Part shown: positions 8,307 to 15,090 of the stretch, piece after piece
Position numbering within the stretch: position 1 is the first letter of the stretch
Layout: every line of letters begins with the position of its first letter
Source: Anthropogastromicrobium sp963652495
GTDB lineage: Bacteria > Bacillota > Clostridia > Lachnospirales > Lachnospiraceae
Assembly (NCBI GenBank): GCA_963652495.1
Contig: CAVJTU010000039.1
Coordinates: 1 to 28,591 of the forward strand
Direction of reading: 5' to 3'
DNA: 28,591 nucleotides
The notes under the pieces: model-generated
Seen by the model: the letters and a program-made list of their open reading frames with translations, nothing else
What the model was told of the DNA's origin: nothing
Database searches by the model: none
Position numbers and translations under genes: made by a program

Positions 8307-9092
8307 ATGACAAAGATAGCAGAGGCATTTCAGAATAAAAAAGCATTTATTGGATTTTTAACAGCAGGTGATCCGTCGCTTGAGTGTACAGAGGAGTTTA
8401 TCATAAAGATGGAGGAGGCAGGTGCCGCACTGATCGAGATCGGCATCCCATTCTCCGATCCGATCGCGGAAGGCCCGGTAATTCAGGCGGCGAACATTCG
8501 TGCATTGTCAAATCCGAATGGCTGCACGACTGATCAGGTATTTGACATGGTAGAGCGCGTCAGCAAAAGGACATCCGTTCCGCTTGTATTTCTTACCTAT
8601 TTAAATCCGGTATTTAAGTATGGTTATGAGCGTTTCTTTGCACGCTGCGCATCCGCAGGCATTTCGGGAATTATCGTGCCGGACATGCCTCTTGAGGAAA
8701 AGGGCGAGGTGGCAGAAGTTGCCGCGGCACATGGTGTCGATGTGATTTCTTTGATTGCACCGACGAGCGAGGCGCGTATCGCGCAGATCGCAAAGTCTGC
8801 GACAGGCTATCTGTATATCGTTTCTTCTATGGGCGTAACAGGAATGAGAAGCGAGATTACGACCGATCTTGAGAGCATTGTGCGCGTCGTTCGCGAGAAT
8901 ACATCTATTCCAACAGCAATCGGATTTGGTATCAATACACCAGAGCAGGCAGAAAAATATGCGGGTATGGCAGATGGTGTTATCGTCGGAAGTGCGATTG
9001 TAAAGATTATCGAGAAATATGGAAAAGATGCCGCAGAGCCGGTGTACAATTACGTGAAGGAAATGGCAGATGCGGTGAAGCGCGCCGAATAA
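8307..9092 (+). CDS. trpA: Tryptophan synthase alpha subunit
   Basis: About 261 residues. It cleaves indole-glycerol phosphate and channels indole to TrpB. The barrel signature is LIEIGIPFSDPIAEGPVIQ (about residues 42-60), holding the catalytic Glu44. The usual second acid (Asp60 in the enterobacterial enzyme) is Glu in this sequence, a substitution I believe occurs in other Firmicutes. Phosphate-site motifs GFGINTPEQ and GVIVGSAIVK are present. The ATG at 8307 is nine bases from AGAGG; an in-frame ATG at 8301 is only three bases away and would add two residues. Last gene of the operon. Confidence 0.95.
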   Translation: MTKIAEAFQNKKAFIGFLTAGDPSLECTEEFIIKMEEAGAALIEIGIPFSDPIAEGPVIQAANIRALSNPNGCTTDQVFDMVERVSKRTSVPLVFLTYLNPVFKYGYERFFARCASAGISGIIVPDMPLEEKGEVAEVAAAHGVDVISLIAPTSEARIAQIAKSATGYLYIVSSMGVTGMRSEITTDLESIVRVVRENTSIPTAIGFGINTPEQAEKYAGMADGVIVGSAIVKIIEKYGKDAAEPVYNYVKEMADAVKRAE

Positions 9093-9103
9093 AATTGAGA
9101 TAA

Positions 9104-9208
9104 ACAGTTCACTGGAGATTTTACGAGAATGGTTTGCGAGCAGACGCTAGCGCCTTCGTAAAAGCAGCTCGTCCCACCGCTAATTCACGTTATGACTCTG
9201 TGAACTGT
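9104..9208. repeat. Nested inverted-repeat element of unknown function
   Basis: A 105-base element closed by a perfect 9-bp stem, ACAGTTCAC (9104-9112) with GTGAACTGT (9200-9208). Inside it is a perfect 8-bp stem, TTTTACGA (9119-9126) with TCGTAAAA (9156-9163), and the sequence between these arms can fold further (GGTTTGCGAGC with GCTAGCGCC). It starts 12 bases after the trpA stop and has no T-run, so it is not a simple terminator. It may be a dispersed repeat or a structured 3' end; I do not recognise it. Confidence 0.6.
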
Positions 9209-9212
9209 GGCA

Positions 9213-9246
9213 TATAAGAAAAGGACACCACAAATGCGATGTCCTT
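9213..9246 (-). terminator. Terminator of tRNA-Gln
   Basis: On the minus strand AAGGACATC pairs with GGTGTCCTT (9238-9246 with 9221-9229), followed by TTTTCTTATA. It lies nine bases beyond the tRNA 3' end. Confidence 0.8.
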
Positions 9247-9254
9247 AAATTTAA

Positions 9255-9327
9255 CAGCGCTACCAGGATTCGAACCTGGAAAATGCTGGAGTCAGAGTCC
9301 AGTGCCTTACCGTTTGGCGATAGCGCT
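9255..9327 (-). tRNA. tRNA-Gln (anticodon CTG)
   Basis: The minus strand folds into a full cloverleaf: acceptor AGCGCTA with TAGCGCT, D arm GCC/GGC, anticodon stem CTGGA/TCCAG around the loop CTCTGAC (anticodon CTG, reading CAG), and T arm CCAGG-TTCGAAT-CCTGG. Discriminator is G. The 3' CCA is not encoded (TTAA follows), so it must be added after transcription. Body sequence resembles other bacterial tRNA-Gln. Confidence 0.95.
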
Positions 9328-9339
9328 ACAACATGTGTT

Positions 9340-9368
9340 ATGATAACAGATGAAGATGAATTTGTCAA
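9340..9368 (-). promoter_or_regulatory. Promoter of tRNA-Gln
   Basis: On the minus strand TTGACA (9363-9368), a 17-base spacer and TATCAT (9340-9345) lie about 12 bases upstream of the mature tRNA 5' end. Confidence 0.8.
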
Positions 9369-9455
9369 GTAGAAATTTACATTTTTTGTAACTTATTCAG
9401 AATCATTCAAAATTGCCTGCTGCGAATGGGGGCCTGAATAGTTACCATTTTTCAA

Positions 9456-9483
9456 TTGATTTCTCTGTTCAATCTGGTATAAT
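9456..9483 (+). promoter_or_regulatory. Promoter of the lipoprotein gene
   Basis: TTGATT (9456-9461), 16-base spacer, TATAAT (9478-9483) with an extended -10 TGG just before it. Transcription would start near 9490, directly ahead of a hairpin. Confidence 0.75.
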
Positions 9484-9494
9484 GGATGTAATGT

Positions 9495-9532
9495 ACATTG
9501 GCGGCGGGGTGCTCAGCTAATCAAGCCAATGT
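9495..9532 (+). promoter_or_regulatory. Hairpin in the lipoprotein 5' leader
   Basis: ACATTGGC (9495-9502) pairs perfectly with GCCAATGT (9525-9532) around a 22-base loop, at the very start of the predicted transcript and just before the gene. It matches no riboswitch I know. It may protect the 5' end or control access to the ribosome binding site. Confidence 0.5.
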
Positions 9533-9554
9533 TGTGAAAGGCATGGAAAAGTTT

Positions 9555-10352
9555 ATGAGACATTTTTGGAAAAAGGGACTGCTGGCAGGAGGACTTGGCG
9601 CGATGATGCTGTCCGCAGCAGGATGTTATTATGGAAGCGGATATGGTTACAGTTCCTATTCGAGTGCAAATAAGGTAAAGACAACCGCAGCAGCAGATAC
9701 ATTAGATGAGTTTAAGATCACTGATTTTCAGGCATCGGATGGCACTTTCCAGTATAAGGATCTGGGATGGTTAAGCAGCTATGAGGATCTGGAGAAGGAG
9801 GTCGGAATGTCGATCGGCACAACGACAGCATTTACCGAGGGCGAGACAATGGGTGATCTCAACTACTCTGTTAAGTTGCTTGATTATATTTCTGTTGGTA
9901 TGCAGCCTGTTTTCGATCCGGATGGCGGGCTGACTACACTGACGATTTATTTTGAGGATACATATACTGCAGAGCAGTTGGACGAATTGTTCGACAAGGC
10001 GGTGGATGCAGCGCGTGAGGCATTTGGCGATGAGGATAAGTATCAGGAAAGCCAGCAGGACGGCGGCAGAGGAACGGTCTATAATACAACCGGTGCGTTC
10101 TGGTATCGAGATACGGATCAATATGGTGATTATACAATGAACAGCTTCCAGATTGGAAAGCTTGACTCCGGAAATGGAACAAGTGCGGTCGTAATTGGTG
10201 TAAATATCTACGATCCGACGAAGATCGAGGAAGAGTCCAGCGAGGAAGAAAGCGGCTCTGGTGAGAGTGCAAAAGAATCTTCTTCTCAGAATGATGATAA
10301 GAATGTAAAGGAAACCAGCGAAGCAGAGAAGACTGCTGAGAGCGAAGAGTAA
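9555..10352 (+). CDS. Putative lipoprotein of unknown function
   Basis: About 265 residues. The N-terminus MRHFWKKGLLAGGLG with a hydrophobic stretch and the end LSAAGC looks like a lipoprotein signal peptide with Cys24 as the lipidated residue, though the -3 position is Ala rather than the usual Leu. A Gly/Tyr/Ser-rich stretch follows (YYGSGYGYSSYSS), then a mixed domain of about 170 residues, then an acidic Ser/Glu-rich tail (from about residue 220). I do not recognise the central domain. The start is uncertain: ATG at 9543 has a binding site one base away, while the 9555 ATG gives the better signal peptide; an upstream TTG at 9498 falls in the leader hairpin and is unlikely. Monocistronic, with own promoter and terminator. 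Confidence 0.75.
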   Translation: MRHFWKKGLLAGGLGAMMLSAAGCYYGSGYGYSSYSSANKVKTTAAADTLDEFKITDFQASDGTFQYKDLGWLSSYEDLEKEVGMSIGTTTAFTEGETMGDLNYSVKLLDYISVGMQPVFDPDGGLTTLTIYFEDTYTAEQLDELFDKAVDAAREAFGDEDKYQESQQDGGRGTVYNTTGAFWYRDTDQYGDYTMNSFQIGKLDSGNGTSAVVIGVNIYDPTKIEEESSEEESGSGESAKESSSQNDDKNVKETSEAEKTAESEE

Positions 10353-10360
10353 AAAAGACA

Positions 10361-10400
10361 AATAGGGGCAGGCCATTGCGGCTTGTCCCTATTGTTTTAT
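10361..10400. terminator. Terminator between convergent genes
   Basis: AATAGGGGCAGGCC (10361-10374) pairs with GGCTTGTCCCTATT (10380-10393), followed by GTTTTAT. It ends the lipoprotein gene and could also act on the MATE transcript coming from the other side (AAAAAAG lies opposite). Confidence 0.8.
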
Positions 10401-10440
10401 CAAGCGTAAACGATATGTGGATTTGAATTGTTGTCGTAAG

Positions 10441-11769
10441 TTAATAGTGGTATCTCTTTCTGCTTGAAAGTAAGAATGCAAGTGAAATGACAAAAGCAAA
10501 GATCTCAGCTGCCACATTTGCACACCAGATACCATCGATTCCAAAGATCATTGGCAGAATAAGTACAGACGAAGTCTGGAACAGGAGCGTACGCAAAAAT
10601 GAGATAGCGGCGGAGATAGCACCGTTATTTAAGGCCGTAAAGAATGACGATGCATAAATATTAAAGCCGGACAACAAAAAGCAGAATGAAAACAGCTTAA
10701 ATGCGTGCTCCGTAACCTGCAAAAGTTCTGTGTCATATCCGACAAATATTGACGCGAGTGTATGTGCCAGCAAAATGGCAAGTGTTGTAAGGACGACACC
10801 GAGTATGGCAACGACGCGAACACTCTTTCCAAGAAGATTTTTTAACTCAGAGTGATTGCCGGCACCATAGTGGTAGCTGACGATCGGCGCACTTCCGATA
10901 GAGTATCCGACAAAGATAGCAACAAAAACAAATTGCACATACATTAACACACCATAGGCAGAGACACCATTCTCACCAAGATATTTTAACAACTGAAAAT
11001 TGTAGACAATGCCGACAACCGATGCGGAAACATTGCTCATCAGTTCGGAGGAGCCATTTGCACAAGCCTGCAAAATAGGGCGAAGTTCAAATGTTGCTTT
11101 CGTAATGCGCAGTCGGCTGTCATTTGGTCTGGCAAAATAGATGAGAGGAAGGAAACCGCCTATGCATTGGCTGATTCCGGTAGCGACGGCAGCACCGGCC
11201 ACGCCCCATCCAAGAAGTCCGACAAAAACGGCATCGAGAATCATGTTGGTGATTCCGGCAGCAAGTGTTGCAGCCAGCCCCAGATTAGGCTTTTCTGCTG
11301 CTACAAAAAAGCTTTGAAATTCATTTTGAAGCATGTACGGAGCCGTAAAGCCGATTACAATGCGTCCGTACAGCACGCAGTCATCGATCATGGCATCGGT
11401 TGCACCTAAAAAGATGGCAACAGGGCGCATAATGGCAATTCCGAGAACAGACAATACGATACCCATAATGGCAGTCAGATAAACCAGCATGGAAAAATAT
11501 CGGTTTGCTCTGTTTTCATCGCCCTCGCCCAGAATACAAGATACAAGTGCTGTACCTCCTGTACCGACCATAAATCCAAGGCTTCCTATTATAATAATGA
11601 AAGGCATGACAAGATTGATGGATGCAAAGGCTGTTTTTCCGGCAAAGTTGGATACAAAAAAGCCATCCACAACGCCGTAGATTGATGTAAAGACCATCAT
11701 GACAATGGAAGGAAGCGTAAAGCGAAACAGCTTCCCATACGTAAAGTGATCCGATAATTGGATTTTCAT
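10441..11769 (-). CDS. MATE-family multidrug/sodium efflux transporter (MarR-linked)
   Basis: 442 residues, the usual MATE size, with about twelve hydrophobic segments. The N-terminus TLPSIVMMVFTSIYGVVDGF is the typical MATE first-helix pattern, and FMVGTGGTALVS and AAVATGISQCIGG match conserved loop regions. It probably exports cationic drugs or metabolites in exchange for sodium or protons. The ATG at 11769 follows GGGAGAG and overlaps the marR stop as ATGA, so the two genes are translationally coupled; a longer frame to 11820 would lie inside marR. It is the second gene of a marR-MATE operon, a layout in which the repressor senses a drug-like ligand. Confidence 0.9.
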   Translation of the reverse strand: MKIQLSDHFTYGKLFRFTLPSIVMMVFTSIYGVVDGFFVSNFAGKTAFASINLVMPFIIIIGSLGFMVGTGGTALVSCILGEGDENRANRYFSMLVYLTAIMGIVLSVLGIAIMRPVAIFLGATDAMIDDCVLYGRIVIGFTAPYMLQNEFQSFFVAAEKPNLGLAATLAAGITNMILDAVFVGLLGWGVAGAAVATGISQCIGGFLPLIYFARPNDSRLRITKATFELRPILQACANGSSELMSNVSASVVGIVYNFQLLKYLGENGVSAYGVLMYVQFVFVAIFVGYSIGSAPIVSYHYGAGNHSELKNLLGKSVRVVAILGVVLTTLAILLAHTLASIFVGYDTELLQVTEHAFKLFSFCFLLSGFNIYASSFFTALNNGAISAAISFLRTLLFQTSSVLILPMIFGIDGIWCANVAAEIFAFVISLAFLLSSRKRYHY

Positions 11770-12230
11770 AAAAACTCTCCCATTTCCTCTTTTAATCTCT
11801 TTAATTCTTTTTGAAGACATCCTAAATATCGCTCATTTAAAGAAAGATATTGTTCGGAAGCTTCAGCTCCCCATTCTGCCAGAATGCGATTTTCAGCATC
11901 AATGACCCTGCCGGCAGTCTGTGCAGCCAGCTGCTTTCCTTTTTCGGTCAGACAGACACGCTTGTTTTTTCCACCGACCGGTTCTAAGTAGACAACTTGC
12001 TCATCTTCGAGCTTTCGCAGCGCAGAATTAAGCGTCTGCTTGTGCATACCAGTCAAAAGACAAATATCTCGAAGAAGACAGCTTTCACCGCCACTGTCAC
12101 AGATCGTATACAAAATTTGCATCACGCTGTCGGATTGCCCGAAGACAGATGACATTTCATGGTAAACAACACTTGTCTCACATTGCAGATGGTTTAGTCT
12201 CTTTAATGGCGCGGAAGATTGAATGTTCAT
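11766..12230 (-). CDS. MarR-family transcriptional repressor
   Basis: 154 residues. The winged helix-turn-helix is visible at about residues 50-105 (SCLLRDICLLTGMHKQTLNS, then the wing GGKNKRVCLTEKGK), flanked by helices that form the dimer interface. AAGGGGA precedes the ATG. Its own promoter holds two copies of the palindrome GTACGAAATCRTAC, one between -35 and -10, which fits autorepression. It overlaps the MATE start by four bases. The ligand is unknown. Confidence 0.9.
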   Translation of the reverse strand: MNIQSSAPLKRLNHLQCETSVVYHEMSSVFGQSDSVMQILYTICDSGGESCLLRDICLLTGMHKQTLNSALRKLEDEQVVYLEPVGGKNKRVCLTEKGKQLAAQTAGRVIDAENRILAEWGAEASEQYLSLNERYLGCLQKELKRLKEEMGEFL

Positions 12231-12255
12231 AAATTTCCCCTTATTCCTGTGTTTT

Positions 12256-12296
12256 GTACGAAATCGTACCTTGAAGAGTATAGTACGAAATCATAC
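12256..12296. promoter_or_regulatory. Two MarR-type operators
   Basis: GTACGAAATCGTAC (12256-12269) and GTACGAAATCATAC (12283-12296) are near-perfect palindromes with the same core, 27 bases apart centre to centre. The second exactly fills most of the promoter spacer and the first covers the transcription start. Repressor binding is inferred. Confidence 0.8.
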
Positions 12297-12305
12297 TATT
12301 GTCAA
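12277..12305 (-). promoter_or_regulatory. Promoter of the marR-MATE operon
   Basis: On the minus strand TTGACA (12300-12305), 17-base spacer, TATACT (12277-12282). The palindromic operator lies inside the spacer. Confidence 0.88.
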
Positions 12306-12330
12306 GCGGCAATAAAAGAAAAGAAATTAG

Positions 12331-12359
12331 TAGACAGCTACGAGTAAAAACAGTATAAT
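12331..12359 (+). promoter_or_regulatory. Promoter of the second MATE gene
   Basis: TAGACA (12331-12336), 17-base spacer, TATAAT (12354-12359). It lies 34 bases from the nearer MarR operator, so cross-regulation is possible but not shown. Confidence 0.75.
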
Positions 12360-12413
12360 GAGGCAAACAAAAAGAGATTTTCAAATCCCAAAATTCAACG
12401 GAAGGGAGAATTT

Positions 12414-12467
12414 ATGTTGAAGGTGAGTATTGAAACAATCATAGAAAAGATAAGGGATTTGAAATGA
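12414..12467 (+). CDS. Short leader ORF (17 residues) before the second MATE gene
   Basis: ATG at 12414 preceded by GAAGGGAG at good spacing, encoding MLKVSIETIIEKIRDLK and ending 24 bases before the MATE start. It lies in the transcribed leader. Good ribosome binding site argues for translation; the sequence itself has no known function. It might be an attenuation peptide or chance. Confidence 0.4.
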   Translation: MLKVSIETIIEKIRDLK

Positions 12468-12491
12468 AAAGATAAGTTTTTGAGGTGAAAA

Positions 12492-13841
12492 ATGGGCAAA
12501 TTACAAAAAGACGAAGCATTCTATAAGAAGCTTTGGAGCCTGATGGTTCCAATTGTGCTTCAGAATTTAATGCTTGCGATGGTGGCGGTGGCCGATGCAT
12601 TCATGCTTGGCGGCATGGATCAGAATTTTATGTCTGCGGTATCGCTGGCAACACAGATTCAGTTTATTCAAAACATGTTTTTATCAGCAGCAACTGCCAG
12701 CCTTGGAATTTTAGGCGCACAGTATTGGGGAAAGGGAGATAAGAAAACATTCGATGAGATTTTCTGTATGGCACTTCGTCTGTGCGGTCTGGTATCTTCA
12801 GTATTCTTTGTCGGTTGTGTGTTCTTTGGTCGTTATCTGATGTTGATCTTTACGAATGAAGAAGTACTGATCAATTACGGTGTCAGCTATCTGAAAATCG
12901 CAGGTTTTTCCTATCTGATTACTGGTATTTCTCAGTGCTACTTAGTCATCATGAAGACAAGTGAGCACGCAAAGACAACCGCGATTATCAGTTCCACAAC
13001 TGTATGTATCAACATCATTTTAAATGCAATATTGATCTTTGGCGGTTTTGGCATTGAACCGATGGGTGTGCGCGGCGCAGCACTTGCAACACTGATTGCG
13101 CGTATTATCGAGCTGATTATTTCGATTGCAATTTCGTATAAGCCCGATTACCTTCATCCATCTATGAGTGACCTGTTCAGGCATAACAGGCAGCTGTCAA
13201 GGGATTTTTGGAAATGTGCATTGCCACTTTTGGGAGCCTGTCTGTTCTGGGGAATCGGATTTACGTCGTATTCTTCTTTCATGGGTCATCTTGGAACCGA
13301 TGCCGCCGCAGCAAACTCCGTGGCAGCTGTTGTGCGCGATATTATCTGCTGCTTTAGTGCCGGAATTTCAAGTGCGGCGGGTATTATGATTGGAAACGAG
13401 CTTGGTGCCGGAAATCTTGAAAAAGGAAAACGCTATGGGATTCATCTGTTAAAGATCTCATTTGCATGCGGTATTTTCGTATCTATTCTCATGTGTGTAT
13501 CGGCACCAATGATTCTTCATTTTGTAAAGCTCACACCGCAGGCACAAAGCTATCTTAAGGGGATGCTTGCTGTTATCGCATTTTATATGATTGGACGTGC
13601 CGTTAATGACGTCACGATCAATGGTATTTTCGGTGCTGGAGGTGATACTTTATTTGATATGTATAGCCTTGCCGTGTGTATGTGGTGTCTTGCAATCCCT
13701 CTTGCCGCAGCCGGTACCTACTTCTTCCATTGGCCAGTTGTGCTTGTATATGCGTGTACCTGCATTGATGAAGTAGGAAAGCTTCCGTGGGTGATTTATC
13801 ATTTCAGAAAATATAAGTGGGTTAGGGATCTTACCCATTAA
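12492..13841 (+). CDS. MATE-family efflux transporter
   Basis: 449 residues with twelve hydrophobic segments. Conserved features: LMVPIVLQNLM and AVADAFMLGGM in the first half, ILGAQYWGKGD in the first loop, GFGIEPMGVRGAALAT in the middle and ISSAAGIMIGNELGAGN in the second half. It differs clearly from the MarR-linked MATE next door, so the two are not a recent duplication. GAGGTG precedes the ATG. It has its own promoter and terminator and a possible leader peptide. Probably a drug or metabolite antiporter; the substrate is unknown. Confidence 0.92.
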   Translation: MGKLQKDEAFYKKLWSLMVPIVLQNLMLAMVAVADAFMLGGMDQNFMSAVSLATQIQFIQNMFLSAATASLGILGAQYWGKGDKKTFDEIFCMALRLCGLVSSVFFVGCVFFGRYLMLIFTNEEVLINYGVSYLKIAGFSYLITGISQCYLVIMKTSEHAKTTAIISSTTVCINIILNAILIFGGFGIEPMGVRGAALATLIARIIELIISIAISYKPDYLHPSMSDLFRHNRQLSRDFWKCALPLLGACLFWGIGFTSYSSFMGHLGTDAAAANSVAAVVRDIICCFSAGISSAAGIMIGNELGAGNLEKGKRYGIHLLKISFACGIFVSILMCVSAPMILHFVKLTPQAQSYLKGMLAVIAFYMIGRAVNDVTINGIFGAGGDTLFDMYSLAVCMWCLAIPLAAAGTYFFHWPVVLVYACTCIDEVGKLPWVIYHFRKYKWVRDLTH

Positions 13842-13849
13842 AAACATTC

Positions 13850-13883
13850 GGGGTCAGATGAATCGTCTGGCTCCATTTTTTTT
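13850..13883 (+). terminator. Terminator of the second MATE gene
   Basis: GGGGTCAGA pairs with TCTGGCTCC (with two G-U pairs) around a short loop, then A and eight T residues (13876-13883). Confidence 0.85.
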
Positions 13884-13918
13884 AATAAAGTGCGAATGGT
13901 TCAAAGCCTTTAAATAAT

Positions 13919-13991
13919 AAGATGTTGGGGTCAAAAATCCTCTTACAAGCAAGCTTGCATCGGCTTTCTGACCTTTTGCCTCTGGTATCAT
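13919..13991 (+). repeat. Dispersed inverted-repeat element, copy 2 (complete)
   Basis: The ends form inverted arms: AAGATGTTGGGGTCAAAA at the left and TTTTGCCTCTGGTATCAT at the right. Pairing as RNA on this strand uses four adjacent G-U pairs, while the opposite strand would have A-C mismatches there. The centre (13938-13962) holds a foldback TACAAG-CAAG-CTTGCA region absent from copy 3. It is intergenic, between the MATE terminator and the hypD-activase promoter. No transposase is visible, so it would be a non-autonomous element. Confidence 0.85.
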
Positions 13992-14003
13992 AATAAACGC
14001 CAA

Positions 14004-14032
14004 TTGACAACGATATTGTGCAGTGTTATGAT
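14004..14032 (+). promoter_or_regulatory. Promoter of the hydroxyproline dehydratase operon
   Basis: TTGACA (14004-14009), 17-base spacer, TATGAT (14027-14032), starting 12 bases after the dispersed repeat. The leader is about 85 bases long. Confidence 0.8.
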
Positions 14033-14122
14033 AGGATCAAGGTTTAAAAGTAGTTTGATTTGTTTGAATTTGCACGTTAATTTGGAAAATAGAAAACAGA
14101 TAAGGGGGGAGGAACACAGAAA

Positions 14123-15031
14123 ATGTGCCTTGTTACCAATATTCAGAAGTACTCCATTCACGACGGGGATGGCATCCGCACAAGTGTATTTTTTAAGGGA
14201 TGTCCGCTCAAATGTGCATGGTGTCATAATCCGGAAACGCAAAGTTTCCAAAAACAGATTTTAACGAATCGGGAAAAGTGCACAGGCTGTATGGCCTGTA
14301 TGCAAGTCTGTCCAAACGGTGCAATCCACATGGAGGATGGCAAAGCCGCAACAAACTTTCAAAAATGCACCGGATGTGGTATCTGCGTGACGCATTGTTT
14401 GCAAAATATCCGTGAGGTCGCAGGAAAGGAATATACGGTTCGTGAACTGGTGAAGGAACTCAAAAAAGACGAAATGTTTTATGAAGAGTCCGGTGGCGGT
14501 GTTACACTTTCAGGCGGTGAAGTCATGTGCATGGATATGGACTACATCGAGGAGCTTGCAAGGCAGTTGTACCGTCAGGGCATTACCGTAACGATCGACA
14601 CGAGCGGATTTGCTCCATATGAAAATTTTAAGCGAATTTTACCATATACGGATACCTTTCTTTACGACATTAAGGCAATGGACAGTACAGTACATAAAAA
14701 ATGGATCGGGGCAGACAATACATTGATTTTGGACAATTTAAAAAAGCTAAGTGCAGACGGTGCAAGGATTTATATCCGTATTCCAACCATCGGGGGTGTA
14801 AATGCCGATGAAGCAAATATGAAGGCTATCATCGAGTGGCTTATTGATGAAAAAATCAAGGTTGCACAGGTCAACCTGCTGCCGTATCACAATACTGGAA
14901 GCAGCAAGTATGGTCGTTTGGAGTGTGAGTATCAGGGTGAGGCATTTGCTGCTTTGTCGGACGAAAAGATGAAACAGCTGGCCGATTTGTTTACAGCTGC
15001 CGGATTTTCAAAAGTCAAAATTGGCGGATAA
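14123..15031 (+). CDS. Glycyl-radical enzyme activase for HypD
   Basis: 302 residues. A radical SAM protein that abstracts hydrogen from the active-site glycine of the enzyme encoded next. The radical SAM cluster motif CX3CX2C is Cys27, Cys31 and Cys34 in CPLKCAWC. Two further 4Fe-4S ferredoxin motifs follow: Cys53/56/59/63 and Cys82/85/88/92, as in activases of the dehydratase and decarboxylase classes rather than the short pyruvate formate-lyase activase. GGGVTLSGGE is the conserved SAM-binding region. AAGGGGGGAGG precedes the ATG. It pairs with the hypD-like gene 59 bases downstream. Confidence 0.93.
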   Translation: MCLVTNIQKYSIHDGDGIRTSVFFKGCPLKCAWCHNPETQSFQKQILTNREKCTGCMACMQVCPNGAIHMEDGKAATNFQKCTGCGICVTHCLQNIREVAGKEYTVRELVKELKKDEMFYEESGGGVTLSGGEVMCMDMDYIEELARQLYRQGITVTIDTSGFAPYENFKRILPYTDTFLYDIKAMDSTVHKKWIGADNTLILDNLKKLSADGARIYIRIPTIGGVNADEANMKAIIEWLIDEKIKVAQVNLLPYHNTGSSKYGRLECEYQGEAFAALSDEKMKQLADLFTAAGFSKVKIGG

Positions 15032-15090
15032 AGAAACAAGAAGAAAAAAACAACTACGTAAAATAAACAGGAAAAGGAAAGGGTAAGATC

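Noticed and set aside
9104..9208. Intrinsic terminator of the trp operon
   Set aside because: The stems are long and nested but no T-run follows on the plus strand.
9771..10376. 201-codon frame antisense to the lipoprotein gene
   Set aside because: No promoter or ribosome binding site; the plus-strand gene has promoter, lipobox and terminator.
10441..13841. Two MATE genes as a tandem duplication
   Set aside because: The two proteins are divergent in sequence and lie in opposite orientation; no DNA-level similarity is visible.
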